Shown here piece after piece: positions 54,261 to 64,000 of a DNA stretch of 64,000 bases (the stretch's first letter is position 1; each line of letters begins with the position of its first letter). Position numbers and translations under genes: made by a program. The stretch spans positions 27,816,852-27,880,851 of the forward strand of contig JAJLRJ010000006.1 of the NCBI GenBank assembly GCA_024195265.1. The letters run 5' to 3'. The stretch is from Dendrophyllia cribrosa. Its lineage: Eukaryota > Cnidaria > Anthozoa > Scleractinia > Dendrophylliidae. Under the pieces are notes generated by a model, which saw only the letters and a list, made by a program, of their open reading frames with translations, searched no databases and was not told the origin of the DNA.

Positions 54261-56281
54261 GTAACAAACGCTGGTCTCTTTCTTACGATAATGAAGGGAT
54301 AAAGGATTTCTCATAACCAACATTGCTGATGAAATGCGCTATAGTCTAAGGATTTTAAACACTAACTTTCAACATTTATAACTTTTTTTAAAATATATTA
54401 AACGCCTTCAAACTTCGTGACTTTTCCTAACATTTATTTATTGCTCACGTGATTTGATGTGTTTATGGCAACAAGATTTTGACAACCATTTTTTTTTTTT
54501 AAATCAGTACATTTTTACTTTTAATGATTGAAAAACAAGTTTGTTGTTATAGCTTTTACATTTTTACATCATTTAGCGTTTCTTTATTGGTTTTGATTAC
54601 TTTTAAATTAACTTGGACGGTTTTAGAATATTTTTGACAAATCCAAGATATAGGATCCAAGATGGTGGCTTATTTAGAAGTGTCACTTCATATTATGTCA
54701 TCGTCCCATTTTGTAGAATGCATTGGAAATAGTGTTAGACGTGCCGTATACCTTCTAAGTCATTGTACCATTTTGAGAACAGCAAATGTAAACGTTTAAG
54801 TAAGAAGTACGATACCCTCGTGCTTCATTGTCATAGCGTTGATGTTCTTGAAGTTACGAAGAGGGGAGACAATGTGCCCCTTCCCCACCCGAGGGTTCAC
54901 GAACTCAAAAAATCCCAGGCTAAATAGGGTTAATTTAAGCCTGCGTCTTGTATATGGCGACGTTTATAATCGTTATATTTGATAATACAAAATTGCTCAA
55001 AATGTATAAGACAAAGATAATTACAGTGGACTGCAGATTAAAAACTTATATTAGATGGTTTTATATTAGAAGCAGTTGCTTTTGTGCTCATGGATATGGA
55101 CGGCTTGACCTTATTTATCACATTTATCGTGGATCGTGTAGTAACCCGGTGATTAACACTCTATAACTGTTTTCTAGTTATAAGCGATATATGTTGAAAG
55201 TAAGCTTTCTAAAAACTGTAAAGGATATCTCATTTCTATCGAAACAGCGCAAAATGTTTATAGCATTCCCAGCCTATAAAAAATATCGCATTATTCCGAC
55301 ATTTTTCTTGCTTAAAATGATCAATTGTTACTAAACGCGGAAGCGGAATAGCGGAAGCAAGCCAAACCGTAGGGTTACTTCATTGATCCCGGAAAAGAAA
55401 ACATTTATGGATACCACTGATAAAGCAACAGAAATTTTGCAAGTTATCACAAAAGCTAGTTAATTGTCCGGCTAGGTGACCAAGTTCCGGTTGTTTATCT
55501 GGTGTTATCGCAACATCCCGACATCGGAACTGACCACGATGCTCTGAAATTAATAGGGTTAATCAAACGACATATATTTTTTTTATGAAAAAGATGTGAT
55601 TTACGACCCAAATGAGATTTTTTGTAGTAACGAAGCTGATAAAAGTGTATATAAAGCAATGAATTGCTTATTTCAATCACCTGTAAAACATGAACCCTTT
55701 TGTACTGAATGGATAAAAGGGAAAACTTTAGTACAGAGAAGCTGTAAATTATAAAGCAGCAATTTAAATATAACCTTGTAGAGGACATCACAAGTTTTCT
55801 GTTAAGGAAGACGCATAACTTTGCTTATTTTCCGATATTTTCAAGACCATTTACAAATAGCACATACCGTTTTCCGTAGCTGTTCATTTATCCTTACGAT
55901 ACATTTTTGTAAGGTTTGGCGACAACCGGTTGCTATGGTAACGAGATATGACGTCATAAGTAACATGTGGTCAAGCCATTTTTGAATAAAAATGCATGTT
56001 TTTCAACTTTTTTTAGTGATAAAACATATAAAATGCTACCAAAAGCATCAAAATGTTTAATTGTATGTTATTTTACAACTCTGGCAAACAATATTTGCAA
56101 TTTCCACATTTTCCCGATAAATTTGAATTTTTAGTAAAATCCAAGATTGCGGCCGTCTTGGCGGCCATTTTGGATGACGTCACGGACCCCAGCAGCGTCG
56201 CATAATATTTACCTTCATATTACCCATCTTGTAGAGTACCCACTTACCCGAAATTTAACCGTGTTGTTGCTGTTTTTATAG
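54261..56281 (+). other. Intron between EGF3 and EGF4, duplicated in origin
   Basis: Successive blocks resemble three upstream introns: about 54,470-54,860 like 51,955-52,290; about 55,690-55,800 like 52,955-53,080; about 55,905-56,200 like 53,500-53,720 and 53,960-54,020. No EGF exon is found between the blocks, implying exon loss after duplication. Confidence 0.6.
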
Positions 56282-56404
56282 ACATTGACGAATGCACCAC
56301 GAATACGCACAATTGCGATCCCTCGGCTACTTGTAATAACTCAGATGGGTCTTTTGACTGCACATGCAATACGGGATATTCAGGAGATGGAATAACCTGT
56401 TCAG
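56282..56404 (+). CDS. EGF-like calcium-binding domain 4 (host exon)
   Basis: A 123-bp phase 1-1 exon: DIDECTTNTHNCDPSATCNN to GDGITCS. The closest relative is EGF2, including the preceding TGTTGTTGCTGTTTTTATAG tract. Confidence 0.92.
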
Positions 56405-56494
56405 GTGAGATATACTAATCTCAAGATTATTTTGTCAGGAATGAGTATTAAAGTCATTTGGTATAATGTTGTGCGTTTTTTGCTTTTGTCGTAG

Positions 56495-56617
56495 ATATTG
56501 ACGAGTGTACCACAAATGTGCACAACTGCGATCCCTTTGCCTCTTGCAATAACTCAGTTGGGTCTTTCGTGTGCACATGTAATCGAGGATATACAGGAGA
56601 CGGCGTAAACTGTTTAG
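56495..56617 (+). CDS. EGF-like calcium-binding domain 5 (host exon)
   Basis: A 123-bp phase 1-1 exon: [20 protein letters not shown] to GDGVNCL. It follows EGF4 after an intron of only 90 bp, unlike the 854-bp EGF2-EGF3 intron. Confidence 0.92.
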
Positions 56618-58145
56618 GTAACGAACCTTTCTTTAGAAAATGAAGATGCAAATGATCTCCCAAAATTAACACAATTCGCTATGGTCTAATTTGTCCAATG
56701 TCACGGGTGTATCATCCAATTAACGGTTACTAAATAAACAATTATTTACACTTATTACATCGAAATATTGCATAACTATATGGATATTCTTTAAACTCCA
56801 CTAGCCATGCAAATAAATTAAAGGGAATCTCGGCTGAAAAACAGTTTAAGCTTCAAAGCCTACTTAATGGTTACCTTTAAATGGTCATGGGGTTTTTGGT
56901 CGATATCTCTGTTACTGGTTGGAATGCGAAGTGTTCGGATTTAGTTTTTTTATTACCCGATCGCCGCACATGAAGCGATGCTAGGAAAACCGGTAGTTCC
57001 CAAGATGGCAAAAGAGAAAGTAAACAAAACTTTGAAGGTGTACAAACGTAACATCAAGCTACTTTTTGAAACTATCTTTAAGTAATTTCGCAAAACCAGT
57101 GTTTATCTCTCAATCAATTTAATACCACTATACAAATAGTGAGGTTTGAAATGTCATTGTGATTTATTCTTGCAAAATATATATTCCATATACCATATTT
57201 TAAGTGGCTGTCTCCCTAAGATCCCCATAATCAAAATTAGTCATGAAACATATTTTCTGCAAATCTTGCATGTGAATTAGACTTTGTCTAATAACTTTAA
57301 AAACACATTTCGTTTGGTCTCAAAATGTTTTCTTGGAATTGTAGATAGCCTTCAAAGTGTCCATTAACTGTCCTCGATGCACACAAAATACTGCTTCGTT
57401 CAATGACTGCTAATTTTGCTTGAGAAGTAGGTTTACAAAAGCGTCTTCATCTGTAATTATTAATCTGAGAATAAAGCGTCAAAAACAAGATATAATGCGG
57501 AGCTTACTGCCTTAAACTGAAATCAGTGACTGCCATCTTGTTGTATGCTTTCATTTGTACTTGCGGCCTTTTCCACACCCAGTCGCTCGTCATTCACTGA
57601 AATTTGATCCATGTGATTTAAAGTGCATCGAGGAAGCCTGGAAGCATTAATCTGTTTGAGTATGGGTAAATACTTGAATAAAAACACCGATTTCCTTCAC
57701 GCTTTTGCCATGGTACATGTAGTTCGCCATGGTACCATGTATGTTGTCTGGTTGGTAACGTTGGTAAAGTATGGCTGCAAGGGAATTGCTGTACGACGAT
57801 TCACTTTTGGTTTAGATGGATTTTTGTGAACCCATTTTCCTTGTCTTATTACAAGCAGTGTAAGTGGGTTCCAACTACTTGGAACAATGATATGGAAACT
57901 TTTATAATGTTGAATTGTAAAATAACTGGACTTGTACCTGTCAAACAACAGCTCTGCTCTGCGTCAAATTTTAAGTATTGTGAGAAGTTGCCAAAGTTAG
58001 GAAAATTTTGCAATCTTCATACTAAAAAAATATCAAATTTGGTCCTCAAGGGGACCACCCTGTAAATTGCTGAAAAAAAAAAAAACATTTTGAGACCAAA
58101 CACGAAAATTGTGCTCCTCCATTCACTCCGTGTCAAGTAGTTAAC

Positions 58146-58353
58146 ACAAAATAGAGCTGCGAGGATTATATTATTATCAGAATATAAAACTTAATCAAGT
58201 GAATTATTGGATAAACTGGGATGGTTAAGACTGGAACATAGAAGAATTAGACATCTGGCTATTATGACGTATATGATTTACAATAGTCTACATGTATCTC
58301 CATCATATTTAAAAGGGATTTTTAATGATACATCAAAGGTTAACTCTAAATAA
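58146..58353 (+). pseudogene. LINE reverse transcriptase C-terminal fragment
   Basis: Translates as QNRAARIILLSEYKT, one stop, then LLDKLGWLRLEHRRIRHLAI and MTYMIYNSLHVSPSYLKGIF. The Q-N-R-A-A-R-I and LGW-L--RR--H blocks are typical of the tail of non-LTR retrotransposon reverse transcriptases. One internal stop and missing flanks show it is dead. Confidence 0.8.
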
Positions 58354-59799
58354 ACTCTAAACATGCAAATGGTGTTAAACCACCTAGTTGCATGGAACTA
58401 CAACCTTTTCGCTCTTTTCCATAACTTCTCGGAAACATGGCTCGTAATATGCGACTGAACTGCCCGCTTTCCAGCCACTGACAGTCTCGTCATTCTCGAA
58501 GACAGAACAGGGCATACAGAAGTATTCCTGGCATCTTAAACAAGTATATTTTTTGCATTATTAAGGCAGGAGGAACAAGATTGTTCTTCTTTTCCCGGCA
58601 TTTTGTTCAAATTTAGTCTTCTGCGCATGGCATCTACGTAAGATCGAGGGGGATTGTGGGCATTCTCGTCCCCAGAGCTCCACGGTTTTTTTTAAATTGC
58701 GTCTCGTGTAGCTCTGGTAACGGACAAAAATTTGAATTTTTTGATTGGCCGTTTAAAAATGAATGCGCAACAAGGTAAAAAAATTTACGCCTCTACGCAT
58801 AAAGTTTTACTTCCGGTTAAATTTCCAATGTGTAAGTCCTATGACTACATCAACAAAATCAACGTTTTAATTTCAACGCATTCAACGACCAATGTCACCC
58901 AGTTTTTTTGGTTTAGCAAGTAAAGATACGGCTGTTAAATTTCAAAGTATAACGGGATCTGATTGTCGCTAAATATGAGCGATTCGTTTTCGAAAAATCA
59001 CTATGTGTCTTGGAAGACGAAGCTATAAGCGGCCACGCATAACAAAGAAGTATGTTGCTTGCAACAGGGTCGAGTATTAATTATAAAGGAAGAGGCAGAA
59101 ATCCTGAAGAAAGCCCAAGGGTGATTACCACTAGCTAGGTTACCCATTTTAAATAACAACAACAGCAACGCTATCAGCACTCTCGTAAGCAAGTTATAAT
59201 TTCCTTATTAGGTAGTATTCTTTGCTACAACTTGAAATATAAATCTAGGGAAACGAAGGTCACTCGAAGCCCAATTAAAATAACACGAAACGAATGCAAA
59301 ACAAACATTCCTCGATATTTCTTACCACTGTTCGATGAAATAAGCCTAATCAATGACCACAGCGTGTCCATCAACAAACTTAGCTGTCCCATCAACTGAT
59401 TTGGTCGGATATGATAGCGTTCAATGTCGAAACGATAAATACACAGCTCCCAAACAAAAGAAATCGGTTGACTTATCGAGGAATTTCTAAAACCAGTAGG
59501 CAAAATACAAAGACAATCTTTCTTCTAAATAACGGCAGCACGTAATGCTTTTCTTCTTCCTATTTAGCGCGATGTTTTCCTGTAATTGTTAAGTCTTGTA
59601 CAGTCCTTTCGAACGTCATTCCACAAACACAACATTCTCGTCTCCAGAGCTCAACCAAACGAAACGAGGGCTCTGGGGACGAGAATACACACACGAAAGG
59701 TTTTTTATTTCCGGTTTCTGGCATTGAGCAAGCGCAATAGTACATTAATGCATTAGGCATGCGCTAACGGATGTCGTGGATTTTACGACATCCGGAAGG

Positions 59800-60018
59800 C
59801 GGGAATAAGTTCGTGTTCCAGTATCCTGTATGATGCCTAGTGATGTTGGATGATGTCTAGTTCCATTAGATGATTTCTAGGGAAGTTGATTAGGTCTAGC
59901 AACGTGAGATGATGTGTAGTGATGTTCCATGACGGGTGGTTAGGATTGGTGGTGGTTTAGGGGACAACATTGTTATTGATTTTCAATTTGGTGTACTGGA
60001 ACACGAACTTATTACCCG
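59800..60018. mobile_element. MITE with tandem GATGATGTCTAG core
   Basis: GGAATAAGTTCGTGTTCCAG and its inverse (about 59,998-60,016) bound a core of degenerate ATGATGTCTAGT units. A small palindrome (GGATGTCGT...ACGACATCC) lies just outside at 59768-59795. Confidence 0.7.
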
Positions 60019-61460
60019 GAAGGCACTGTTACCAGAGCCCTTCGTTTCTTCCGCTGACCAAACGAAACGAAGGCTCTGGGGACGAGAATGGATTGTGGGG
60101 AAAAAATTAATATATGTATACATTATGTATGCATTAGGTTCGGCACATGTAAAGATCGACTAAGAATCGAAGTCGATCTTCTGCTGTTCTTTTCGACAAG
60201 CTCAGCAAACAGAACGGCAGAGTCGACCCAAATGCAAAACTGTCCATCCTTATCGATTCATACGTCGAACTTTGCATAGAGCGGCAATGGATAGTGACGA
60301 GGAAATTTACCTAACGCAAAAAAAAAAACTTTCTCTCGGGAGCTAGCCTTTTTCCCCTGAGTTGTATTTGGGAGAGTTTATTGGGAGACTTTAGAGAAGT
60401 AAACAGACGAGATAGTGTTCAAGTCGAAAGGAAAGAAAACCCTGGGCGTAATATCGTTGTTGTTTGTGATAACGAAGTCGTGCAGAGAAGAGAGTCTAGC
60501 ATACCGGCAAACACGCAAGTTAATACTTCTCGGGCGGTACGTTGAGATTTTTAAAGCATTAAATTGTCGATCCGAGGGATCCGTAGCAGATAGGAAAGCC
60601 GGGTACTCGTTAAAAAGAGAAGTAGATCAGTTAGATGATGTAGGAATAAATAGATTTTGCCAAGATGACATCAACGCGACTGTGAAAGGATCAAACAGTG
60701 TTGTGTTCCAGAAATGCTCGTTTGTAATATCGAAAGACTTAACATTTTCTTTGAGTGAACACATAACCTGCGTGATATATGGGATACAACTGTATTTCCT
60801 TTTTGTTGCCGAATAAATTTCTATATGTGTGTTAAAAGGAGAAATTTTCTCAGAATGTTTGGCGTGGTCAAAGGACGTGTATGCCTGTGGCTTTAATTGC
60901 TTATTGTAAATGGAAGGAATTTATTTGTATATTGTCCAGGGCAGCATGTCACTATAGGGATGATATTTGTTTACAAACATTCTTTTTGTTATTCAAATGT
61001 GCCAGCCACTGGAACAAAAGAACCCTTTGTTTCGGCAGCCAATAAGGCTCTGGTTGGCACATTAATAACAATTGGTGACGTCATTGATATCTTCCCTATA
61101 CTGATAAATCCCGGGGATTTGTATAGATATTGCTCTTGCATTTATAATTAGCAATTTATTCAATTCATCAGCCCCGCTCTTTCCTGCTACATTATCAAGC
61201 CCTCCCCGGACTTTCAGTTAGTTAAATATTCATGAAGTATTTAAGTTAAATAAATGATGTTAAATAACAAAAGGAAATGTGTGATTCATGAAATAAGATT
61301 AGATAAATAGTTTTTATATTGGAAAGTTGTGATTATAATGTATAAGGTTTTTAGTTTTTTTTTATAGTTATTGTATGTAGCAGCCCACGGCTCACTGAAA
61401 AACCATTTTTGTAATGAATGTGATCCCGTGTTTTTAAATAAAAGATGATGATGAATACAT

Positions 61461-61615
61461 ACATATAGGTGGTTTTCATGTTACGTCATCGCCGCCATGC
61501 TGGTGGACATAAACAATAGTTCTCTCATTAGCTCCTTTTGTTCGTCCACCAGCATTTGTTCGTTTCACTATTGTTATCTATGTCTCTAGAGATTGATTGC
61601 AAACCACCTATATGT
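61461..61615. mobile_element. Short inverted-repeat MITE, 155 bp
   Basis: ACATATAGGTGGTTTT is mirrored by AAACCACCTATATGT. Inner complementary blocks (CTGGTGGAC...GTCCACCAG) continue the pairing. Confidence 0.75.
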
Positions 61616-61668
61616 GAAAAATTGTAAGCGATATACGAATGACAATACCATTCATTGCAACAACACAG

Positions 61669-61797
61669 ATATCGATGAATGTGCAACAGAAACTCACAAC
61701 TGTCATGGAGTGGCTCACTGTTCCAACAATGAAGGTTCCTTCACATGCAGTTGTCGTGATGGTTACACTGGCGATGGTCTTGTTTGCGATCCCATGG
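61669..61797 (+). CDS. EGF-like calcium-binding domain 6 (host exon)
   Basis: A 129-bp phase 1-1 exon: [20 protein letters not shown] to [10 protein letters not shown], followed by a GTAAGG donor. It is more divergent than EGF1-5 and two residues longer, so it predates the local duplications. The gene continues past the right edge of the window. Confidence 0.9.
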
Positions 61798-62682
61798 GTA
61801 AGGAGTGTAGTATTTTAATAAACGCATTAGGCAAGCTCCCAAGGAATAGAGTGGCTGTACACTAAGTCAATACGTATACAGTTTTGGTCCCTTATTTTCA
61901 TGATTTTCTTACTCCGTTAAACTAGAACCACTCGTATATTTAATATTAGGGGGAAATAATGTTACAAAGTTCGGAACTAACATTGTAACCCACGGACGTT
62001 AATATAATACTCCCGAGTCATCTTGAAGTACACATCTTAGGCTGGTGCGCGGTGGGGGTATAAGTGCATCTACCTCCGAAGGGTTTATTGCTACTCGGAG
62101 TTTCATGCTTCTCGCCAAGCAATTATCAGGCAACTGCCAAAAATAACTAATACAATCAAGGACACTGAAAATGTAGAACAATGCATTCTTAGTGTGGCAT
62201 GTCAGGATGTTATCGTGTGATTATGCTGTGATTGCGGTTTTCGACATCAATTTCTTAGAATGTCTGCAGCTCGATGTCAGTTCGTTTCTTTTGTGGTGTT
62301 GACATTCCCAGTTTACATACCAGTAAACACAAGTTACATTTCTTTTTGACATTTGAATATAAACTTGCCTGTTTTACTTTTCTCAATTTGAAGCCTTACT
62401 TTAATGTTCCGGTTTTTCAGATTCCTTAATCTATATAATTAGTTATTTCGGTTGCGTGTTTGTACCGTTCGTTCTTGAATGAGCATACACGATTTCTATA
62501 TGTTAATTTAAATATGGTGTCGCAAATTCCGTCGTATGTTTCTTTTGTGTCTAGTGTGATGATCTCTGCTTACCAGTTCTAGTACATACTGTTCTGTAAC
62601 CAGCAACCTACTATTATTAGCATACTTTAACAATATGCTATTGTCAGCATGTCACGCGTTTATGCGACCCACTTACATTCTA

Positions 62683-62925
62683 AGGCCCCGTTTACACGGG
62701 TCCGGACAAATTTTTGAACGGACGAATTTTGTTCCTAGACCACGTGTTTACATTGATCCGTGCAAATTCTGTTACAGATTGCAGTGGTGTTTACACGGAA
62801 ACTTGCACACTCAGCCGTTCAAAAATTCGTCCAGTTCCGCCGGTCCCGTGTAAACAAACGCAAGGTGGAACCGTGCAAGTTTTTGTCCGTGCAAAAATTT
62901 GTCCGGACCCGTGTAAACGGGGCCT
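62683..62925. mobile_element. GGCCCCGTTTACACGG MITE, 243 bp
   Basis: AGGCCCCGTTTACACGGGTC and its exact inverse bound the unit, with about 34 matching bases per arm. GTGTAAACA-like motifs recur inside. This end sequence is familiar from widespread animal MITEs; superfamily not assigned. Confidence 0.85.
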
Positions 62926-63152
62926 AAGATATACAAATTTGAAAATACATGTCAAAATGTAATTAGTTGTGCTAAATAGCTGTACTAAACGGTTATGTTA
63001 TTTTAGATTAAGCAATCACGGCATTCAACAGGAATTTCTTAGAATGACTACAGTTCGATGTCAGTTCGTTTCTGTTGTTAAGTGTTGACATTTCTGGTTT
63101 ACATATGAAATATTTCTCCCATAAACACAAATGTCATTGTTTGTTAATGTCT

Positions 63153-63358
63153 AAATATGATCTTGCTTGCCTTACTTTTCGCCATTTGATGTCATAACTA
63201 ATTTTTCGGTCCTTCGTATTCCATATGTATTTGCTAAGTTCATTTGCGTTTCTGTATCGTTTATTTCTGAAAGAGCATGTGTGATTTCTATATTCGTAGG
63301 ACCGGAAAATTAGTTGTGACATCAAATAGCGAAAAGTAAAGCAAGCAAGATCATATTC
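63153..63358. mobile_element. Palindromic MITE, 206 bp
   Basis: Arms of about 62 bases: AATATGATCTTGCTTGCCTT through GACATCAAAT-type sequence and GGACCG, mirrored at 63298-63358. Confidence 0.8.
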
Positions 63359-63443
63359 AAACAGTAACAAAAATGAAATTTAACACAGACACACAAAAAA
63401 GAAAACCAAGAGAGCAAAACTTGACTCGTCGGCTGTGCCACCA

Positions 63444-64000
63444 TTAACCATTTTATCCCCGAGAATGCCAAATGGCACTACAAGACCCACTACTTAAAAA
63501 AAACTTCCTCAATCGTGCGAACATTGCCTTAACTATCAGTTGTGAGCATTGACTAGAAAGTTCTTTCAATTGAGATACCCAATAAACACAAAAAAGTGAG
63601 CGATTTTTGCAAACAATTAGCGTTTGAACTTCGACAACAACAAAAATGACCATTTTTAACGTCAGAGAAAAACAACAAAAATCACGTTTTTGCCTTCAGT
63701 TTTCTTTATTCAAATCTTCGTTACAAACCCAAAAGTCAACATTCCCAGCAAAATTCAGTCCTAGTCCCAGCTTAGCAGTGAATGTTTTTGCCCTTATTCG
63801 TTGCCCGGGCAGAGCTACAGCCTCTCGTTCTAGTGCAAACTGGCCTTACCTAGATGTTCAACATCACCACCGCATGCCGGGAAATAGCCACAATTTTTGA
63901 AAACGTTCGTTCCGTTCTCCACATATTTCATATTTATACTAAGTCCACAGCCATTCCGACCCACCCCCAAAATTTCGCGCTTGTTGTGTTCTCCCGTGGT
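63444..64000 (+). mobile_element. Second member of the 46704 TTAA family, cut by window end
   Basis: Diverged copy of 46704 onward: shared strings include GTTGTGAGCATTGACTAGAA, AAAACAACAAAAATCACGTT and ACTAAGTCCACAGCC. Many substitutions and some CpG loss separate the two. Confidence 0.8.

Larger units (their letters stand above)
56618..61668 (+). other. 5-kb intron between EGF5 and EGF6
   Basis: No further EGF exon was found. It contains a LINE reverse-transcriptase tail (58146-58353), TCTCGT/CTGGGGACGAGAAT repeat copies (about 58,660, 59,633-59,690 and 60,030-60,098), a MITE (59800-60018), a probable LINE 3' end with GATGATGAT tail (about 61,200-61,460) and a second MITE (61461-61615). Confidence 0.6.
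61798..64000 (+). other. Downstream intron or flank, repeat-rich
   Basis: No further exon is recognised. It contains a direct-repeat pair (about 62,225-62,420 and 63,015-63,200, sharing ATTTCTTAGAATG and CGATGTCAGTTCGTTTCT), two inverted-repeat MITEs and part of a TTAA-family element. Confidence 0.5.

Noticed and set aside
60415..60816. 133-codon open frame in the EGF5-EGF6 intron
   Set aside because: Protein-like in places but unassignable; may be a repeat remnant. Not reported as a gene.

Overview
The window looks like nuclear DNA from an animal, most likely an anthozoan cnidarian such as a stony coral. Genes have GT-AG introns, non-coding DNA is crowded with inverted-repeat MITEs, a tRNA-derived SINE carries a Nin-like core, and a host gene encodes secreted CUB and EGF modules. 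The phylum call is inference from repeat style and gene type; no search was possible.

Host gene. One plus-strand gene seems to span most of the window. A 9-codon first exon (14606-14632) and a signal-peptide exon (14729-14795) are predicted. They join in phase to two exons that together make a CUB domain (43704-43860 and 50711-50877), followed by six calcium-binding EGF exons (52646-61797). All junctions from exon 2 to the last EGF exon are phase-compatible.

Polinton. The second intron of that gene holds a complete Polinton/Maverick element at 16504-38697 (22,194 bp). It has terminal inverted repeats of 341 and 350 bp, AG...CT ends and a perfect 6-bp target duplication (GCGGTT). The plus-strand half carries a seven-exon acidic/C2H2 leader running into protein-primed PolB, a small zinc-finger protein, a packaging ATPase with one premature stop, a basic core-like protein and an unknown protein. 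The minus-strand half carries a Cys/His-motif protein, a short Bcl-2-like protein (BH1 motif), a chromodomain integrase, the penton-type minor capsid protein, a pVI-like protein, the double-jelly-roll major capsid protein and the adenain-type protease. The two arrays converge on a shared bidirectional poly(A) region at about 32,850.

Nested transposon. PolB is cut between polymerase motifs B and C by a 6,918-bp DNA transposon (22997-29914) with imperfect inverted repeats and a 2-bp AT duplication. It encodes an apparently intact THAP-DDE transposase on the minus strand and a spliced SAP-SWIM-YqaJ nuclease on the plus strand. This two-gene plan fits the ISL2EU/IS4EU superfamily better than classic Harbinger. 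Without it the Polinton would be about 15.3 kb, a normal size. Frameshifts, a nonsense codon and this insertion indicate an endogenised, decaying copy.

Repeats elsewhere. Positions 1-14605 and the introns contain three TTAA-flanked non-autonomous elements, a 3.2-kb element with AAGTCGCC arrays, a MITE with a tRNA-like insert, a SINE, a 5'-inverted Penelope-like element with a GIY-YIG domain, a LINE fragment, many palindromic MITEs and poly(dG)/(dC) tracts of up to 79 bases.
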